Part shown: positions 20,844-30,430 of the stretch, piece after piece
Layout: every line of letters starts with the position of its first letter
How positions within the stretch are numbered: position 1 is the stretch's first letter
Assembly: GCA_014885115.2 (NCBI GenBank)
Contig: WKLE02002253.1
Span: 1 to 43,843, forward strand
Length of the DNA: 43,843 nt
Source of the DNA: Asterionellopsis glacialis
Taxonomy: Eukaryota; Bacillariophyta; Plagiogrammaphyceae; Rhaphoneidales; Asterionellopsidaceae
Direction: 5' to 3'
Translations under genes and position numbers: made by a program
The notes under the pieces: model-generated
The model's database searches: none
Told to the model about the DNA's origin: nothing
What the model saw: only the letters and a program-made list of their open reading frames with translations

Positions 20844-21044
20844 TTGATAAGAAACCTTGCTAAGCTTTGGCTTGAAAAAGTGTCCAATAGAACAAGTAAT
20901 TTCAAACTTGACAAAAAAGGGAACCATTGCTTATTGCTGGATGTAGACTATTATATCCCTATTAGAATTTTGGATAAGAGAAGATTTGCAGTAGGCATGC
21001 TGTACTGCCACAGACATCAATCAACAAAAAGACAGATGGGCTGA
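20844..21044 (+). pseudogene. Possible piggyBac-like transposase fragment
   Basis: An open stretch without ATG reads LAKLWLEKVSNRT, then HCLLLDVDYYIPIRILDKR and FAVGMLYCHRHQSTKRQ. This resembles the piggyBac block in which an Asp is followed by two aromatic residues and a later hydrophobic-Gly segment leads into a basic stretch, but the exact DN[FY][FY]TS motif is absent. It lies in the spacer between the two inverted elements. The family call is weak. Confidence 0.3.
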
Positions 21045-21207
21045 CCATGGCACAAAGGTGCCATGACAACATCACATGAAGCCACAATGACAGACTATGA
21101 CACAAAAGTGTCTAGATGGTATCATTGATGATGCCAGTCTAAAGTAAGGAGTACTCCTAACAGAGTGCCAGTATAATTCTAGTTGTGTGACACCAAATAG
21201 GTGATTG

Positions 21208-21995
21208 AGTTGTTCCAGAATTAGGTGAACCAATTTGTGACAATTCATCTGTAGACAGCTGCGTAGACTAAAAAAAAATATTTTGAACATTTTAATATAT
21301 TCATACTCAAATAATTGATGTTCAATAAATATTTTGTCCTGGCATGCTCTTTAAAAATATCATGATAGGCATTTGTAAAAAAATAATACTATTATATATA
21401 ATACAGTATAAAATGTACCATGTTATATGTATGTTTGTGTCATGAGACATTTTGAAAATGTACCATTTTTTCACTATATAAATATGAGAAGTATAAAAAG
21501 TACTATGAGGCACATAGGAATGTGAAAGTTGGAATATTTGGAGTATCCATATATTTTGAAAATATCCCATGTATACTGTATCCTACATACATGTTATTTT
21601 GAAATTCAATTCAACAAATCATATTTTAGTGTTGCTTGTAATTTAAAAGACTATGCCAGCACTCAAGCGGCCAAAAATTGGCACCTGCGCCCAATCTCTT
21701 CCGATTGATCTTGAAAAATGGTGCTCTTTGTGGTACCAATTTCTTGTTTCACAGCCACTTTCAACTAATAACCACCAGTACAGTTCCACGCAGGAGTGTC
21801 CTGTGTATGTGAATGGTACCAGTGATTACAAGGTGTAGGTGGCTGTGTTAAGAGAAATCAGTACCATAAAAAGGTACGTTATGCCATCCCTCCAAAAAAA
21901 TAACACACAAAATTACTAGCTTTGATTAATTGGACTAAACAATTTTTTATGTCACAGTTCAGTACTGGACTGGTCTACCTAATCCTGGAACAACT
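21208..21995 (-). mobile_element. TIR-bounded non-autonomous element, copy B (inverted)
   Basis: This is the inverted copy of the element at 20075-20678. Its ends are AGTTGTTCCAGAATTAGGTG at 21208 and CTACCTAATCCTGGAACAAC at 21975-21994. Reading it in reverse gives the same order as copy A: TIR, CAGTCCAGTACT-type palindrome, a block with CTAGTAATTTT, a broken hairpin, and GATCAATCGGAAGAGATTGGG. The far end shares CGTAGACT-type sequence with A. An AT-rich insertion at about 21290-21640 makes it longer than A. Confidence 0.65.
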
Positions 21996-22406
21996 TGATC
22001 CACTGGGCTCTAATTAGCCATTCAGAGGTGTTTGAGTTTATTTGAAGTAAACCAAACTCTGACTGACATGAACTTGTTGCTGAAGTAGCTCACTTGTAGA
22101 CCATGTTATGTTTGAGAGGTCTTAATGATGAAGAACTGGTCGATTGGCAAGTTTATTTATTCACTCTAACTATTTGTACTACTCCATTTTCTTTTCTTGT
22201 TTTATTCTCCTCTTCTACTAAACCTGCAGGCTAGTAGTGCAGGATTTGAAGGACTGTTACAGAATCAATATCAGAATTTTAAAAGTGAATAAAAAACTTG
22301 GCTTCCTGGACACTAAATTCTTTTCAAATATTCATATTACACAAGACAAAGTAGCAGATAAAAACATCTGGTCATCCTTTTAAATACTGTTTTATGGTGA
22401 TTTGAG
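21996..22406. other. Spacer before the assembly gap
   Basis: This AT-rich sequence holds one small hairpin (GAGTTT and AAACTC near 22032-22057). I see no gene. Confidence 0.3.
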
Positions 22407-22446
22407 NNNNNNNNNNNNNNNNNNNNNNNNNNNNNNNNNNNNNNNN
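22407..22446. other. Assembly gap (40 N)
   Basis: A run of 40 undetermined bases. True gap length is unknown. Confidence 0.99.
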
Positions 22447-22689
22447 TGACAAAAAATGTAAGTATAAAAGGAAACTACTCTAGAGCCTTACACCATTACA
22501 TAGCCCAGGAAGAAATTCTTTCATAAAAAATATACCACATACTGCCTAAAGAAACACAAAATTATGAGAATGACAACTTGAGAATGTGTCTATATGTGCC
22601 AAAGTATATGGATATCATTCACAACAGATAAATGCATGGGGCTGAGTCCAGAATTTGCAATTAAAATTATAGCCTCAGGATAATATACA

Positions 22690-22990
22690 ACAACACTTTC
22701 TCTTGTGCTATGAATTGAGTTCTTTTTACTAGGAAGGGGCTTATATTTTTTAGCAGTATCATGATTTCATCTTGGACATTTGAAATCACCTTCTTAGTCA
22801 TATGCTCTAACAAGGCACTAATGTTGTCTCCTTTCTTTGCCCTCCTTGTTTATACTCAAAGATAAACACTGTCATTGTGGCATCAAGATTAGGGAACTTC
22901 ACTGTGTCAACAATTCTTCTTGCTTCTCCATCTGTAGCAATTGCCCTTCTTAACAATGTGGATGTAAGTTTGTGTCTGGTTGCTGGTACT
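22690..22990 (-). pseudogene. Degenerate ORF, probably mobile-element derived
   Basis: On the minus strand one frame reads PATRHKLTSTLLRRAIATDG, EARRIVDTVKFPNLDATMTV and FIFEYKQGG before a stop. A neighbouring frame carries on with ISALLEHMTKKVISNVQDEI and LLKNISPFLVKRTQF. The shift between frames and lack of a start codon show it is broken. I do not recognise the family. Confidence 0.35.
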
Positions 22991-23849
22991 TTGTTTAGGA
23001 TTGCGACTTGGGCAAATATCCTAAACAGGGGGTAGTTTAGGATTGCCCAAGCCGGATAATCCGAAACTAAAATAGGTTATCAGCCGGAAGTCTTGGCTTG
23101 GGAAAGCGTAGAAAAGATGGATTTTGAGCGTCAGCCTAACGCAAGTCGAACTCGTTTAGAGTTGGGCAGGCTTAGAATGGATGCTCGAAGTACAGTACAA
23201 GGTACAGTCATGCCAGTCGAAATATTTGGAGAGAGTATCAAAAAAGACTACAATGACCTCGACAGGCATTCGAAAACCTCTTGAAAAAAGAATTAAGAAG
23301 AAGCATCTGTGTACCTGGTATATACCAACATGTTTGAAGTACGTATCACTAGTTGGTAGGATTGGTCTTAGATAATAATATTTTTATCTTACAGCTTGTG
23401 TTGGTTGGTGAGACACAGTGGGAAGGACGACGAAGAAACGAACATGATCTACAAAAAACCATAGTGGGGTACAGTAGTAGTACAGGCGGTGAAACCAATG
23501 AAAACATCTGAGACCCAGACTGGTCCAACCAGATATTTACCAGGTATATTAATACATCATGATCTAGTTACAAGTAGTCCTACTCCTACCGTGAGAACTT
23601 CGCGTCCCCGAGAGAGGACACGAAGCGGCATCCAGTGATCGTTGTGCTTGGATGGAGATCACTTGATTTTACTTTTCAACATAAAAAGCACGGTAGTTCT
23701 CAATTAATCTCTACTACTTGTAACTACTTGTATCTACTTTTGAACGTAGAGATTCTTGTGCGAAGTTTCAGGTTGTCAATCTCACATATATCATCACATC
23801 CTTTATGAATTTAAAACTCTAGGATTAAAGTTCGGTACATCGACTAGCA
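22991..23849. other. Short inverted-repeat cluster and upstream flank of the surface-protein gene
   Basis: GTTTAGGAT occurs at 22993-23001, inverted as ATCCTAAAC at 23018-23026, and again direct at 23035-23043, next to GCCCAAGCC and an inverted GGCTTGGG at about 23092. This looks like the ends of a small decayed inverted-repeat element. TACCTGGTAT-type words recur at about 23312 and 23539. The remainder, to 23849, must contain the promoter of the next gene. Confidence 0.4.
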
Positions 23850-26720
23850 ATGATCAAGTACCTTCGATTTGTGCTACTGCTTGTCCCAAGTCTTCTTTTC
23901 TTGCCCTCGTCGAAAGCTAATTGTCCTGCTGAACCTACTGAAGGTGAAACCTGTACAACAATTTCTTCATGGAGCGATTTCAAGTCGGCCGTCGGTGCTG
24001 CCTCTAGTGGTTCTAGAGTTGTAGTGTGTGCCCCTTTCTCCATTGAGGCTACTGCACATGTTTCTTTAAACGATCCTCTTGATATTGTCTGTAAAAAGGC
24101 ATCAGAGGAGGACAAGTGCGAGATATATGGCTCTTCTTCGCACCTTCTCATCAAATCCAATAATGTGGCCGTGAAGGGGTTGACATTTCGGGACTCCACG
24201 GATACTGCCGTTAAGATAAACGCCGATCTTCGTGATGTCCGAGTTTGTGATTCATATTTTGAAAATAATCACAAGCCAGATTCTACTGGTGGTGCTCTTC
24301 GAACCAGTTCCAATGTGACACTGGAAATAATCAGATCTACATTTACCAACAATAGCGCGATCGCTAGCGGTGGAGGTGCAGTGTACCTTCAGTACTCGAA
24401 CATAAGCGTCACGAACTCGACCTTTCTACAAAATTCTGCAAAGAATGGTGGTGCGATTCAGATTTCGAGCGAAGGCACACCTGGACATGCTTATGTTGAG
24501 GGGTCCACATTTGAAGAAAATACATCCACTGGTTCCGGCCCATGTATTAGCTTGAAAGATGCTACATTTGAAGACGGGGGTCAAAATTCAGGAAGTAAAA
24601 ACATGCGTCTTGGATCATCCGAGTGCAATGGATTTTACGAACAAATTCCTAAAATTTGTACAGAATTTCCAGTTCCTCCAGTCATATTATCTCCAGCTGT
24701 CATTGCGTCCGATCCCTTCGGAATCCTCATGGGTTATCCTTCTTGCACTACAGGATGTTCTGGTGGTGCCATTGATTACTGGTCATTTGGTTCTGAAGAC
24801 TGGATTAGTGGCTGGGGGGACTACAATATGACTTTGGATGAATCCTTTGAAGCAGACCCCTATGATTCTCGTGCTACCATGAGAAGTAGCGGAAGCATCT
24901 CTACTGTCGATGGTTCCGATGAAATAGTATTTATTGGCGATGGAAACAGTGGCAGTCCTCGCTTCTATATTGACGGGGACTGGGAAAATGTGGAGTTCAC
25001 TGCTTATGGAAAGTATGTACGTGATATTAATCCACTAAGTTATTCTGGCCTTACCCTTGTAGCACGCTCCGGTCATGCAACTTACGCTTCGGACCCGTGT
25101 AGTGCTGCCGGGTATTACGCTCGTATCTACGCTGATTCGGGTGAGGTGGCGTTTCAGAAAGAATATTATCATGACACAGGGGATATCGGAAAAGTGTATT
25201 CCAATAGTATCCGGAAGAACTTTTTCGATGGTGGGATTCCTCGTGATACATGGATTGGAATGAAATTTATTCTGTATACTGCTCCTGGAACCAACAGCGT
25301 ACAGCTTGAGCTATGGCTGGATCAAACGAACAAAACAGATGGTGGCGAGTGGATTTTAGTTCACCAGTACTTGGACGAGGAAGGGTCATGGCCCGCAAAT
25401 AAGCCAGTCCCAGATTCTTGTTCTGTTGTTACTGATGGAAAGGCAATTCTAGGACCTCGGGATTCTTGCTTCTTACGGATTGATGCCTCAGAAGTTCATT
25501 GGAAAGATGCTAGTATCCGAAGGATTGATCCTACTACAAATGGGGCTGTCATCTCCAATATTTCAAACAAATTCAATTTTTACATTGAGTTCAAAGACGA
25601 TGAAGCTAGTGTCAGCTTCAGTGACAGTACTTTTTCTCCGGAACTCTCTTTCGGCTATACTATTGCCTCCAACAAGCCTGCTAAAGTAAAACTCTTCAAG
25701 CCGGGGTGCTCAACAGATGCACCCTCCTCACTAGAAGCTGCTCCCATTATTCTAGGAAATAGTACCCCAAACTCTCTCTACACGAACGTTACAGTTAATG
25801 TCGACATCAAACAAGATAGTATTCAAAACGAGGCCAACGGTGTTTGGTCGTTTGATGCTGCAACAAACAAGGGTATTATATCATTTTGTATGCGCTTGGA
25901 TCTATACACGGATGGGATTGACGAGGAAATCAGTGTGAACTTCCATGAAACTGAAGTGACGATTGATGTTGACATGGCTTCAGACTTTTCTATTACCGGA
26001 ATTTCTACTATGCGTACAAATGCCACCGAAAAAGGTGCAGAAGCGGACTTGGACTACGATCTAGACGTCTATCGATGCGTTGGGGGTATCAGGATTGATC
26101 CGGTATCCGCATTGAGTCAGGGCAATAGCCTCGGTGTCTGTATCGACATCAATACCGACAATGTTCAGCTTGATAGGGTCCAAAATTTCACTCTCACTCA
26201 GGGAGACATTGCAGATGCTACTCCAGTGGTAAATGGAAATCCCGATGGTTTGACCAGTGTGGACTGCAGTCTCAACGGGAACCAAAGATGTTATATTAAG
26301 ACAATGCTGATTTCTAGCTTTTTCACTCCGCAAGCACAAAATGCAAATGTTACTGCTGAGGGCGCAGTCATACTTAAGTTTGGACGCCGGAGGCTCGAAA
26401 GCAGTAAAGTAAATATCCAACACTATGTCAAGAACGTGCGAAATTTACAAGAACAAGAGAGTTCCGAATCATTTCGAGTTGTTATTGCTACCACTACTAG
26501 TAGCACCGCACAAGAAATACAAACCCCATCTTCTAACACTTCGGAGAAGTCCAATACCTCTTTGATAGTGGTTTTTGTTGCAGGTTTGTCTACTTTGATC
26601 ATCTTTTCTGCTGCGGCCTTTTATGCTGTTAAGAAGCTAGATCGCTCGGTGAATTCTGAGGAGAAGAACCTGATTGGTGAAGAGCACGAAGTACACACGG
26701 AAAATACCCATCTTGCATAA
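23850..26720 (+). CDS. Secreted type I membrane protein with parallel beta-helix and lectin-like domains
   Basis: This 956-aa single-exon protein has a signal peptide (MIKYLRFVLLLVPSLLFLP) and a C-terminal membrane segment (TSLIVVFVAGLSTLIIFSAA) followed by a short acidic tail, so most of it faces outside. Residues about 50-230 form a right-handed parallel beta-helix of the polymorphic-outer-membrane/pectate-lyase kind, with repeats such as STFTNNSAIASGGGAVYL and STFLQNSAKNGGAIQI. Residues about 300-570 have aromatic-rich strands (WENVEFTAYGKYV, ARSGH, YYARIYAD, LELWLDQTNK) ending DASEVHWKDASIRRI, reminiscent of concanavalin A-like carbohydrate-binding or polysaccharide-lyase folds. Many N-x-S/T sites suit glycosylation. 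A cell-wall adhesion or polysaccharide-binding role is inference. It is convergent with DUS2, 49 bp apart. Confidence 0.8.
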   Translation: MIKYLRFVLLLVPSLLFLPSSKANCPAEPTEGETCTTISSWSDFKSAVGAASSGSRVVVCAPFSIEATAHVSLNDPLDIVCKKASEEDKCEIYGSSSHLLIKSNNVAVKGLTFRDSTDTAVKINADLRDVRVCDSYFENNHKPDSTGGALRTSSNVTLEIIRSTFTNNSAIASGGGAVYLQYSNISVTNSTFLQNSAKNGGAIQISSEGTPGHAYVEGSTFEENTSTGSGPCISLKDATFEDGGQNSGSKNMRLGSSECNGFYEQIPKICTEFPVPPVILSPAVIASDPFGILMGYPSCTTGCSGGAIDYWSFGSEDWISGWGDYNMTLDESFEADPYDSRATMRSSGSISTVDGSDEIVFIGDGNSGSPRFYIDGDWENVEFTAYGKYVRDINPLSYSGLTLVARSGHATYASDPCSAAGYYARIYADSGEVAFQKEYYHDTGDIGKVYSNSIRKNFFDGGIPRDTWIGMKFILYTAPGTNSVQLELWLDQTNKTDGGEWILVHQYLDEEGSWPANKPVPDSCSVVTDGKAILGPRDSCFLRIDASEVHWKDASIRRIDPTTNGAVISNISNKFNFYIEFKDDEASVSFSDSTFSPELSFGYTIASNKPAKVKLFKPGCSTDAPSSLEAAPIILGNSTPNSLYTNVTVNVDIKQDSIQNEANGVWSFDAATNKGIISFCMRLDLYTDGIDEEISVNFHETEVTIDVDMASDFSITGISTMRTNATEKGAEADLDYDLDVYRCVGGIRIDPVSALSQGNSLGVCIDINTDNVQLDRVQNFTLTQGDIADATPVVNGNPDGLTSVDCSLNGNQRCYIKTMLISSFFTPQAQNANVTAEGAVILKFGRRRLESSKVNIQHYVKNVRNLQEQESSESFRVVIATTTSSTAQEIQTPSSNTSEKSNTSLIVVFVAGLSTLIIFSAAAFYAVKKLDRSVNSEEKNLIGEEHEVHTENTHLA

Positions 26721-26769
26721 TTTCTACGATTTCATGTTTGTATGAATTGTAAATCTAATAATTGTTAAA

Positions 26770-28125
26770 TTAGCCAACTGCCTTTGAAGCGCTTTCCACT
26801 TTTGCCCGTTTTGTAGGCTTTTCGTCAATACCAACTTGATCTTTCAAGAAGTATGAATCCTTGTACACGTGTTCTCCAGCTTGCTGGTGTTGACTATCCA
26901 AAGCAGTCTTTGCATCCTTGCTAGCACTGTTGAAGTCGACATTCCACAATTTGCACAGCTCTTCCAAACTGCGGCAATTGCATACACTTGCGATTGTTTG
27001 TTCCGGTAAATATTTGATCGGCATGAATTGTACACGAGGGGTTGGTGTTCGTCGATGGTTCATCATTTCACAAACTACGTACTTGATATTCTTGTAATTA
27101 CCAGAGTACCGAATAGCCTCTTGCAAGTAGTCCTGCACAACAGTTGTTTTTGATAAAAGAAGAGGCGAGTCATACCCAAAAGGTCCCTTCATTCCATCGG
27201 TTGGTTTCCTGAACAAACTAGTGTTGTACAACGCCGGTCTTCCTAACAATACTCCATTCGCGCCCGTTGTTTCTTGCATATTGAGCCATTCATCTCTTGT
27301 GTAAAAGTCCCCATTAAGAAGCATAGGTATGTCACTATGCTTTGTTTTAAACAAGCTAACAACTTCTTTCAACGTATCCCAGTCTGCCGGATTCATGGCT
27401 TCGTCGCCTACTCGACGTCCATGGACAGCAACTGCTTGAGCCCCTGCTCCAACGAGAGCGTTCAAAAAGTCCAGTGTTGATTTCGTGTCTTTTAACAAAC
27501 GAATTTTAGCGGAAATAGGAACTTTTAGATTTCTTCGTAAAGTTTTGATGATATCACTAGCTCTATCAGGATCTGACAATAAAGCGCTTCCCATCCCTCC
27601 ACTTACAGAAAATTTCTTTGGACACCCCATATTGATATCGAATGAGGTGACATCCTGATGAACATGAAGGGCAGCTTGCAATGCTAAATTTGCTTCGCCT
27701 GTTCCAAGTTGACATACAAGCTTTCCGCGTTCTAATTTGGGGTCGATTCTTAAGATCACAGGCGCACCTCCAATTTTATCCATCTTTCGTTTTTGTTTGG
27801 CAGAAATACCAGTGAGATCTTTCAAATAATCGATGGTTCCGAGTTCGTCGTTGACCACTCGATTAGTGTTTGAAATAGCACGATCGATCAACTCTTCTGT
27901 ATAAACCAAGTCTGCTCCATACTTTAATGCCAAGGACCGAAGTGGAGTTGTAGAAGCTCGAACCATTGGAGCCAATGCTTCACCACGGTACAAAAGTCTG
28001 GCTTGCTCATCCAAGGACTGATTTATTGCAAGATTTCCTTCGTTATCGTCGTTTTGACAGTTGTCGTCTTTTTTCTCCTCGTCCTCATCCTTCTGTTCCA
28101 CAATCGAAGGCTCGGGAGCTGACAT
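26770..28125 (-). CDS. DUS2: tRNA-dihydrouridine synthase, Dus2 type
   Basis: Dus2 is an FMN- and NADPH-dependent enzyme that reduces uridine 20 in the tRNA D-loop. The 451-aa protein shows the FMN/TIM-barrel start LAPMVRASTTPLRSLALKYG, DLVYTEEL, the catalytic Cys168 in INMGCPKKFSVSGGMGSALL, the lysine-containing PISAKIRLL, the VHGRR block, and GVLLGRPALYN. The GGMGSALL spacing is typical of Dus2 rather than Dus1 or Dus3. The extra N-terminal 45 residues are acidic and probably flexible. There is no double-stranded-RNA-binding domain like that at the C-terminus of the animal enzyme. The start ATG is at 28125 and the stop TAA at 26770-26772. Confidence 0.9.
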   Translation of the reverse strand: MSAPEPSIVEQKDEDEEKKDDNCQNDDNEGNLAINQSLDEQARLLYRGEALAPMVRASTTPLRSLALKYGADLVYTEELIDRAISNTNRVVNDELGTIDYLKDLTGISAKQKRKMDKIGGAPVILRIDPKLERGKLVCQLGTGEANLALQAALHVHQDVTSFDINMGCPKKFSVSGGMGSALLSDPDRASDIIKTLRRNLKVPISAKIRLLKDTKSTLDFLNALVGAGAQAVAVHGRRVGDEAMNPADWDTLKEVVSLFKTKHSDIPMLLNGDFYTRDEWLNMQETTGANGVLLGRPALYNTSLFRKPTDGMKGPFGYDSPLLLSKTTVVQDYLQEAIRYSGNYKNIKYVVCEMMNHRRTPTPRVQFMPIKYLPEQTIASVCNCRSLEELCKLWNVDFNSASKDAKTALDSQHQQAGEHVYKDSYFLKDQVGIDEKPTKRAKVESASKAVG

Positions 28126-28490
28126 GGTGTGAGGCTGATTTTCGGTGTAATCAACGTTGGTAATTTATAATCTAGATTGCCAACAGAAATTATCGCAAAC
28201 GACTACCTCCACCCTTGCCTCGCAGCTACGGACTTGAGACTAGCAGGACGTATCCTTGCATCAGTCGTGACAGTGATAGCCCGGGCAAAAGAAAATGGGC
28301 GAGACATGTTTTATTTCCTGTCTTTTGAATGGCTGGAACATTTTACGATGGACAGACGGAAAGAAGATTTTGCGAAATTCAATCAATCATCAATCAATTC
28401 GACTAACTGACTGTATCATAAAAAAACTTCGATACTTGAAAGCTATAAGTAGAGACAGCACAAAACTTCAAACTCGAAAACTAAAACTAG
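28126..28490. other. Upstream region of DUS2
   Basis: This 365-bp spacer lies between the DUS2 start and the 3' end of the small membrane-protein gene. Nothing else is seen in it. Confidence 0.35.
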
Positions 28491-28803
28491 CTAAATCTCA
28501 TGCTTTTCACTTCCTTCAAATACTACGGCACAGACATACATGAGGCCTGATAAGATGCACAGCACGTACAAGAAGGTAGCACCAAGGACACCGAGCCACA
28601 CGTTTGAAGTAAAATCAACTTTTTGATTGTTCCAAAAATCGTGCAGCACACTTTTGAACTTTTTGTTGATTCCTTTGTTGACAGTTCTCCCTTACTTGCG
28701 CCCGATATCAAGGCTTATTCTGATGGTTACCATCACTATTCTTCAAATATCTCATCTTTTCCACATGAATCCAGTTGAAAGAATTTTTACGGATCTTTGA
28801 CAT
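28491..28803 (-). CDS. Small two-exon single-pass membrane protein, 84 aa
   Basis: The model is exon 28803-28731 and exon 28672-28491 with a 58-bp GT-AG intron (GTAACC to CAACAAAG), total 255 bp. The first exon starts ACCATG and reads MSKIRKNSFNWIHVEKMRYL, with a basic, probably cytosolic or matrix, N-terminus. The second reads FKSVLHDFWNNQKVDFT and then one membrane helix (VWLGVLGATFLYVLCILSGL) ending VVFEGSEKHEI and TAG. An alternative acceptor after GCAAGTAAG, also in phase, would add six residues. An upstream 17-codon ORF in the same frame ends at TGA just two codons before the ATG. I do not recognise the family; size and layout fit small organelle or ER membrane proteins. Unsupported by transcripts. 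Confidence 0.5.
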
Positions 28804-29015
28804 GGTTCATGAGATATTTGTCCTTTTTTCTCGTGTCTCCTCGGCTATTTCTTGCTTCATGGTGGTTTAATAGAGACCTATATACACCTGGTGCCTTACC
28901 TGCTTTCCCTGAGAGGACTCTTTAGGTAACAAGGAGGCATTCAGAGAATGCTGACTTGTTAAATAATAAAAATAAAAATAACTATTCAACTCAAAGCTGC
29001 TTGCTTGTGAAAAGC
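28804..29015. promoter_or_regulatory. Upstream region of the small membrane-protein gene, with uORF
   Basis: On the minus strand a 17-codon upstream ORF (MKQEIAEETREKRTNIS, stop TGA) starts at 28860 and is in the frame of the main start. A strong donor-like CAGGTAAGG lies upstream at about 28894-28902, so a 5' UTR intron is possible. Confidence 0.3.
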
Positions 29016-29186
29016 CTACAAAATCTCTTTCAGTGCAACGTCTGGTACAAACGCACCATCATCAACTAATATCTTATCGCATCTACAATTTATTGCATCG
29101 TCACATTCATCGGCATCTTCACCCATGGAGTACTGTTCTATTGCTTTATTGTAAGCAGTCTTCTTAGCAAGGGAAAGTATGGTCAT
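29016..29186 (-). CDS. Small acidic ORF of 56 codons immediately after the CPDase stop
   Basis: An ATG at 29186 lies two bases after the TGA of the cyclic phosphodiesterase gene, in another frame. The product begins MTILSLAKKTAYNKAIEQYS, has a Cys/Asp-rich middle (ADECDDAINCRCDKILV) and ends PDVALKEIL. Composition looks coding, but no family is recognised. It may be a second ORF in the same transcript, the last exon of another gene, or chance. Confidence 0.3.
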   Translation of the reverse strand: MTILSLAKKTAYNKAIEQYSMGEDADECDDAINCRCDKILVDDGAFVPDVALKEIL

Positions 29187-29188
29187 AC

Positions 29189-29932
29189 TCAGCCTTTCAA
29201 CGGAATTCGTTCCACTAAATACCAATCGGCTACATCACCTTGTGTAGACCAAATTTCAATTGTATCAATGGTGAATGATTTATGATTCTCTTCTTTTTCG
29301 TTTGCTTTGTTCTCGTTGTCATCCGTTTTGTCTTTTAGGCTTGTTGATGTTTCTACAACTAAGTCTTCCAATTTACGTTTTATGTTTGGTATCATATCCG
29401 TTACTTTTTCTTCCTCTGTAAAATCACCATATACTAATGATAAATGTGGCATATACGGTGGATCATTTTGACGTTCTTGAAAAATAGATCGTGCTACTGA
29501 ATTTGCTTCTAATACTTGTTGGGTGCATTTCAATTTTGCATATATGCATTGAAAGTAAGCATCGCGATAACCTATCCTATCATCACTTCCACCATTGTCA
29601 CTTTTATCATCCATTAATTCATATTGATATGGTTTCAATTTGGATGCTAATATTTTGGTACGGTCGATAACATCTTCACGAGACGTGAGCATACCAGCCA
29701 CCAAGGTAATGTGCGGTACGTAACAAAATGTATCATACTCGTTTGACATTTTCTCAATTAATCGTGTATAAATTACATCTGCTACACTACCATTGGAAGG
29801 ACACATCCATAAGGAAAATCCAATAAAACTACTTGATTTATAAGGATCTACAACGTCTTCAACATTAGAAGTATCGTCTTGTTTTTCTTCTTCTTCGTTG
29901 ACTTTGTTGACGTCATCGTTGTTGTCGACCAT
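29189..29932 (-). CDS. Cyclic phosphodiesterase-like 2H phosphoesterase
   Basis: 2H enzymes open 2',3'-cyclic phosphates or ADP-ribose 1'',2''-cyclic phosphate, the latter a by-product of tRNA splicing. The two catalytic H-x-S/T motifs are at residues 74-77 (PHITLVAGML) and 163-166 (PHLSLVYGDF), with the usual N-terminal FIGFSLWM strand and C-terminal DVADWYLVERIPL. I chose the ATG at 29932 because it has a strong ACCATGG context and gives 247 aa, close to plant CPDases. The frame is open to an ATG at 30112, but that extension is Pro/Phe-rich, lies in the inverted repeat, and looks like 5' UTR. The Lys/Glu-rich insert at about 190-225 is lineage-specific. Confidence 0.82.
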   Translation of the reverse strand: MVDNNDDVNKVNEEEEKQDDTSNVEDVVDPYKSSSFIGFSLWMCPSNGSVADVIYTRLIEKMSNEYDTFCYVPHITLVAGMLTSREDVIDRTKILASKLKPYQYELMDDKSDNGGSDDRIGYRDAYFQCIYAKLKCTQQVLEANSVARSIFQERQNDPPYMPHLSLVYGDFTEEEKVTDMIPNIKRKLEDLVVETSTSLKDKTDDNENKANEKEENHKSFTIDTIEIWSTQGDVADWYLVERIPLKG

Positions 29933-30030
29933 GGTGATTCTGTACTTGGTCTCTCGAAAGTGGTGAGGGCTTCTACAAGGTGCTGGTGGACTTGAAAATA
30001 CATCAAGGGGGTGGATAGAGGGAAATAAAG

Positions 30031-30430
30031 GGAAAGGGGGGAGAGAAAGACGAAAAAAGGGGAATGAAAGAACTAAGATTTTCAATTTTTCCTTCTTCCA
30101 CTGACATCCCATACCGTTATATCATATTATTCCATGCCATCAATGTTACGTTTTATTTGATACCTCAACAACAACTGGACAATACAACAAATAGGGTATC
30201 GATCGCCATCTTCACTAGATGGCAATCGTTTCCATATATAAAAGATAATGGCAAATGCACAAAAATTGAGGAAGTTATGACATCAGGTATGTGTTGCATA
30301 GTTCATGATTTGTTATTTTTAAGCGTTCATGAATGACATGATTACTCAACAACCAACTGGACGATTGCAACAAATAAGGTATCAATTGCCATCTACATCT
30401 GATGACAATTGTTTCCATTATAGGTCCTCT
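30031..30430. repeat. Left arm of a 1.1-kb imperfect inverted repeat
   Basis: This arm pairs with 30779-31172. Shared blocks include GGAAAGGGGGGAGAGAAAGA, TTTTCAATTTTT(C)CTTCTTCCAC, ATGTTACGTTTTATTTGATA-like sequence, and two internal direct sub-repeats of about 55 bp (around 30184 and 30368) with the pattern CAACAAATARGGTAT, GCCATCT, TTTCCAT. The arm overlaps the 5' flank of the phosphodiesterase gene. Confidence 0.75.

Noticed and set aside
29933..30112. N-terminal 60-residue extension of the phosphodiesterase from the ATG at 30112
   Set aside because: The extension is low-complexity, lies partly in the inverted repeat and precedes a much better start at 29932.
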